7,947 nucleotides of DNA from DATAQC01 sp051005135 (GTDB lineage Bacteria; Actinomycetota; Acidimicrobiia; Acidimicrobiales; AC-14), in NCBI GenBank assembly GCA_051005135.1, contig JBPCJQ010000088.1:1-7947 (forward strand), in the 5' to 3' direction. Position numbers and translations under genes: made by a program. The first letter of the stretch is position 1; each line of letters starts with the position of its first letter. The notes below the pieces were generated by a model that saw only the letters and a list, made by a program, of their open reading frames with translations, made no database searches and was not told the origin of the DNA. Shown here piece by piece: positions 5,562 to 7,947 of the stretch.

Positions 5562-5931
5562 CGTTGACAGGGGTCCGCCACCACAGCTGGCGGAAGCGGT
5601 CCTGCTCGCGTCTCATGCCCGTCAGGCGTTCGAAGATCTCCGCCTGCTCGTCACCGGAGGCCAGATCGGCTGCCGACGTCAGGTAGGCCTCCGAGCGCGA
5701 CAGCCAGCATCCCGCCTTTACGAGCACGATGCCAGGCTCGGCAAGGGATTCGGCCCGGTCCAGCCGGGTGCTCGCCACCCGCAGTGCGTACACGCCTCTC
5801 AGGTAGCGGCATCGCCAGTCGTCGGCACCGCCGATGGTGAGCGCCCGGCCCAGCAGGAGGTACGCCTCCTTGCAACGGTCCTGGGCCGCTTCGGCCTCGG
5901 CCTCTTGTATGAGGGACTCGTACTCGCTCAC
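5545..5931 (-). CDS. Small helical protein of unknown function
   Basis: 128 residues, almost all predicted helix, with no recognised family. Segments such as YESLIQEAEAEAAQDRCKEA, YLLLGRALTIGGADDWRCRY, AESLAEPGIVLVKAGCWLSR and AYLTSAADLASGDEQAEIFE resemble loose TPR-like helical pairs. The end is aromatic and basic (RFRQLWWRTPVNASRFG). It has no signal peptide and no membrane helix. The GTG at 5931 follows GGAGGT at 5935-5940 with only 3 nt between; an in-frame GTG at 5949 would add MTPGGH but has no better site. It lies 28 bp behind the methyltransferase gene on the same strand and is probably co-transcribed with it, ending in the hairpin at 5536-5561. Confidence 0.7.
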   Translation of the reverse strand: MSEYESLIQEAEAEAAQDRCKEAYLLLGRALTIGGADDWRCRYLRGVYALRVASTRLDRAESLAEPGIVLVKAGCWLSRSEAYLTSAADLASGDEQAEIFERLTGMRREQDRFRQLWWRTPVNASRFG

Positions 5932-5959
5932 ATGACCTCCAGGGGTCACTCCAAGCCTG

Positions 5960-6697
5960 TCACGGAGCCGCGGGCCGCCGGGCGACGACGGTGACCAGCG
6001 GCGGCAGTATCACCGGGTCGTGGCCGGGATCGACGCCGGTGAGATGGCCCAGGTAGTCGGCCACCGGCCCAGGCCCGCAGCCGGCCTGGGACTCGGCCCA
6101 TGCGTCGACCACCTCCAATCCGGCGTCGCCGACCAGGACGGGCAGCAGGGCACCCACATCGGGGTGGGTGGCATCGGGCATGGAGAGCGGTCGTCCGCCC
6201 AGGCGACCCGCCGACGTCACCGGTTCCTGGGCCACTACCCAACCCAGCGGGCGTACGGCACCGCCCATGCGGCGGAGCACCAGCAGAGGGTCGACCACGT
6301 GCATGAGGACGAAGCGGCAGAAGGCCAGGTCGACCGGTTCGGGCAGCAGCAGGTCTTCACCGGCCTGGGTGATGGCCACGATCTGGCTGTGGGCGGAGGC
6401 CGCCTCCGCTACCTCGTCACGGGCGTGTGGGTCCGAGTCGACGGCATAGACGCGGCCGTCCTTGCCGACCACCTCGGCCAGGGCCACGCTCACGTCGCCC
6501 CCGCCCGCTCCGACGTCGACGCACCTCCACCCCTCCCGCAGGCCCAGGCGGTCGAGGGCAGTGGTGAGGGGCCGTCGGTACACGTCGTTGCGCAGCCCCA
6601 GCTCGATCACCGAAGCGACGATAGGCGCCAGCGCGGTCGCATCGCCCACCGGCCTAGCCTCGGTGTTGCGTGGTCGAGCGTCCGTGTTGAACGTCAC
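5960..6697 (-). CDS. Class I SAM-dependent methyltransferase
   Basis: This 245-residue protein has the class I methyltransferase fold and should transfer a methyl group from S-adenosylmethionine to a small molecule; the acceptor is unknown. Motif I is CVDVGAGGGDVSVALA at about 59-74, with the glycine loop that binds SAM. VYAVDSDP (83-90) provides the acidic residue for the ribose. DLAFCRFVLMHVVDP (123-137) is motif IV with the following helix, and LRRMGGAVRPLGWVVAQEP (141-159) is the typical post-motif strand. The sequence ends with VTVVARRP. The frame is open far upstream to 7360, but that part is antisense to the flavin reductase. GTG 6697 is chosen because GGGAG at 6701-6705 is close before it and the N-terminus (TFNTDARPRNTEARP) fits. 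It is divergent from the flavin reductase across 27 bp and leads the pair with the small helical protein. Confidence 0.84.
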   Translation of the reverse strand: MTFNTDARPRNTEARPVGDATALAPIVASVIELGLRNDVYRRPLTTALDRLGLREGWRCVDVGAGGGDVSVALAEVVGKDGRVYAVDSDPHARDEVAEAASAHSQIVAITQAGEDLLLPEPVDLAFCRFVLMHVVDPLLVLRRMGGAVRPLGWVVAQEPVTSAGRLGGRPLSMPDATHPDVGALLPVLVGDAGLEVVDAWAESQAGCGPGPVADYLGHLTGVDPGHDPVILPPLVTVVARRPAAP

Positions 6698-6724
6698 CTG
6701 CTCCCGTAGGCCGGAAGCGCTCCA

Positions 6725-7270
6725 GTGAGCGCCAGCGGCGTCCCCGACGACCCGTTGGCGCCCGGTGTGGTGACCACCGACGCCGGCCCGGGTGGCATCG
6801 ACGCCGCTCGGTTCCGCCAGGTGCTCGGCCACTACGCCACCGGCGTCACGGTCGTGACCACGGCCGACGGCGGCGAGCCCGCCGGCCTGTCGGTGAACTC
6901 GTTCACGTCGGTCTCGCTGGCCCCCCCCTTGGTGGCGTTCTGCGTGGCCCGCCAGTCGTCGACGTGGCCCCGGATCCGCGCCACGGGCCGGTTCTGCGTG
7001 AACATCCTGTCCGAGGACCAGGAGGACCTGTGCCGGGCGTTCGCCGTCCATGGCGGCCAGGACAAGTTCAGGGGAGTGGGCTGGCGCCCCGCCGAGTCGG
7101 GGGCGCCAATCGTGGCCGGGGCCCTGGCCTGGGTCGACTGCACGGTCTACGCCGAGCAGGTTGCCGGCGACCACATCATCGTGGTGGGCCAGGTGGGTGA
7201 CATGGGAGTAGCTCACGAGGGCAGGCCCCTGGTCTTCTACCGTGGTGGCTATGGCCGTTTCGAACCCTGA
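6725..7270 (+). CDS. Flavin reductase domain protein (HpaC/HsaB-like FMN reductase)
   Basis: A 181-residue protein of the flavin reductase (FMN-binding split barrel) family. Such enzymes use NAD(P)H to reduce FMN or FAD and pass it to a partner monooxygenase in the cytoplasm. After a ~25-residue flexible start, the domain begins with FRQVLGHYATGVTVVTTADG (about 30-49), then GLSVNSFTSVSLAPPLVAFC, the flavin phosphate region with the conserved NSF-S-S and PP. It goes on with SSTWPRIRATGRFCVNILSE, QEDLCRAFAVHGGQDKF, GAPIVAGALAWVDC, then GDHIIVVGQVGDM (the GDH motif) and PLVFYRGGYGRFEP. All usual blocks are there at normal length. No monooxygenase partner is in the window, so the role (steroid, aromatic or general flavin supply) is open. 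GTG 6725 lacks a clear ribosome site. It overlaps the next gene by 20 nt, consistent with translational coupling. Confidence 0.88.
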   Translation: MSASGVPDDPLAPGVVTTDAGPGGIDAARFRQVLGHYATGVTVVTTADGGEPAGLSVNSFTSVSLAPPLVAFCVARQSSTWPRIRATGRFCVNILSEDQEDLCRAFAVHGGQDKFRGVGWRPAESGAPIVAGALAWVDCTVYAEQVAGDHIIVVGQVGDMGVAHEGRPLVFYRGGYGRFEP

Positions 7271-7871
7271 GCCCACCTCACCCGCTGAGCCTTCGTCACC
7301 GACCATGGCCGATGTGGCCGAGTCGGCCACGATCGTCGGCGTGTGGGTGGTGAGCCCCACCTCGCTCGGCGACGCCCGCGGGCGCTTCAGCGAGACCTAC
7401 CGGCGTTCCTGGTTCCCCCACGGCAGGGAGATGGTGCAGGCCAACCGCTCCGACAAGGTGGCAGGCAGCGTCGTGGGGCTCCACTACCACCTGCACCAGG
7501 CCGACTACTGGTACGTGCCCCGGGGGCGGGCACAGATGGTGCTGCACGACCTGCGCGACGGTTCCCCGACGGTGGCGGCCACCCTCGAGCTCGAGCTCGG
7601 CGATCGCAACGAGCAGGGCGTGTACATACCTCCAGGGGTCGCTCACGGCTTCGCCGCTCTCACCGACATGACCATTACCTACATGGTCGACCAGTACTAC
7701 AGCCCAGACGACGAGCTTGGGGTGGCGTGGGACGACCCCGACATCGGCGCCGACTGGGGAGTGGCCGACCCGGTGCTGTCCGAGCGCGACCAGGCCAACC
7801 CCCGGCGGGCCGACCTGCCCCACGGTTTGCGCCCCCTGCTCGGCCCCGGCCCCGCTTCCGCGGTGGGGTGA
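7251..7871 (+). CDS. dTDP-4-dehydrorhamnose 3,5-epimerase (RmlC) family protein, divergent
   Basis: This is a cupin of the RmlC family, whose classical members epimerise dTDP-4-keto-6-deoxyglucose at C3 and C5 on the way to dTDP-L-rhamnose. In the 206-residue form the blocks are DARGRFSETYRRSWFP (41-56), MVQANRSDKVAG (61-72), GLHYHLHQADYWYVPRGRAQ (76-95), HDLRDGSPT (99-107), GVYIPPGVAHGFAALTD (123-139), YYSPDDELGVAWDDPDI (149-165) and VLSERD (175-180). The catalytic-type His78 and the late Asp180 are kept. As I recall the classical pattern (RGLHyQ...QaKLv), the Arg before GLH is Val here and the Lys is Asp85, so the substrate or reaction may differ. It would be cytoplasmic. The N-terminal ~25 residues are poor; ATG 7305 or GTG 7242 are alternative starts. 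It overlaps the flavin reductase and is probably in the same operon. It may belong with the GT2 and the polysaccharide remnants. Confidence 0.82.
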   Translation: MAVSNPEPTSPAEPSSPTMADVAESATIVGVWVVSPTSLGDARGRFSETYRRSWFPHGREMVQANRSDKVAGSVVGLHYHLHQADYWYVPRGRAQMVLHDLRDGSPTVAATLELELGDRNEQGVYIPPGVAHGFAALTDMTITYMVDQYYSPDDELGVAWDDPDIGADWGVADPVLSERDQANPRRADLPHGLRPLLGPGPASAVG

Positions 7872-7884
7872 ATCGACCCCAGGT

Positions 7885-7928
7885 GGGCAACCCGAAGCGA
7901 GAAAACCGCTGGGGGGCGTTTGTTGCCC
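7885..7928 (+). repeat. Inverted repeat after the RmlC-like gene, weak terminator candidate
   Basis: GGGCAAC (7885-7891) and GTTGCCC (7922-7928) could pair as a 7-bp stem around a 30-nt loop, 13 bp after the stop at 7871. No T-run follows. The last 76 bases hold no gene that I can support; the sequence after the repeat may be upstream sequence of a gene outside the window. Confidence 0.25.
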
Positions 7929-7947
7929 TCCCCAAAGACCGAACCAA

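Noticed and set aside
5960..6709. Plus-strand frame opposite the methyltransferase
   Set aside because: It is the antisense shadow of a gene with clear SAM-binding motifs; there are no family features on the plus strand.
6700..7360. N-terminal extension of the methyltransferase by 221 residues
   Set aside because: It is antisense to the flavin reductase, has no family features, and a good ribosome site lies just before GTG 6697.
1..7947. tRNA, rRNA, CRISPR array, insertion sequence or phage attachment site
   Set aside because: No regularly spaced repeats, no transposase motifs, no tRNA-like cloverleaf and no terminal inverted repeats were seen on reading both strands.

Overview
The window is high-GC DNA (long G/C-ending codons, GTG/TTG starts, short A+T-richer promoters) and looks actinobacterial. 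Several products resemble, from memory, proteins of Acidimicrobiia and related uncultured Actinobacteria: an eIF-2B-like protein, a ChaB/Rho_N protein, an HsaB-type flavin reductase and an RmlC-like protein. The lineage is an inference and was not tested by a search.

Left part (1-3047): an eIF-2B alpha/beta/delta-fold protein whose frame is open to the window edge, overlapping a damaged dienelactone hydrolase gene. That gene lacks its first ~90 codons and seems to have lost its natural stop by a one-base indel. Next comes a small conserved-looking gene of unknown function (1459-1845), preceded by a good promoter and a near-perfect TTGTGAA-N4-TTCACAA operator of the Rex (NADH/NAD+ sensor) or CRP type. 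A ChaB-domain protein lies convergent to it, and a GT2 glycosyltransferase is divergent from the ChaB gene.

Middle part (3048-5535): mostly decayed sequence around one intact two-gene unit. The remnants are a truncated N-terminal membrane segment (DUF4012-like), a minus-strand glycoside hydrolase pseudogene (GH39/GH5-like, WNEPN motif, two frameshifts and one internal stop), and a short piece resembling the C-terminus of a bacterial sugar transferase. Together with the intact GT2 and RmlC-like genes, they suggest the remains of a surface-polysaccharide locus. Between them, a strong promoter (TTGACC-18-TAGCGT) drives an XRE-type HTH regulator followed by a single-pass membrane protein with a long Pro/Ser/Ala-rich outer tail.

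Right part (5536-7947): a minus-strand pair, a class I SAM methyltransferase and then a small helical protein that ends in a strong hairpin. Divergent from it, across only 27 bp, is a plus-strand pair: an HpaC/HsaB-type flavin reductase overlapping a divergent RmlC (dTDP-sugar 3,5-epimerase) family protein. No RNA genes, CRISPR arrays, insertion sequences or att sites were seen.
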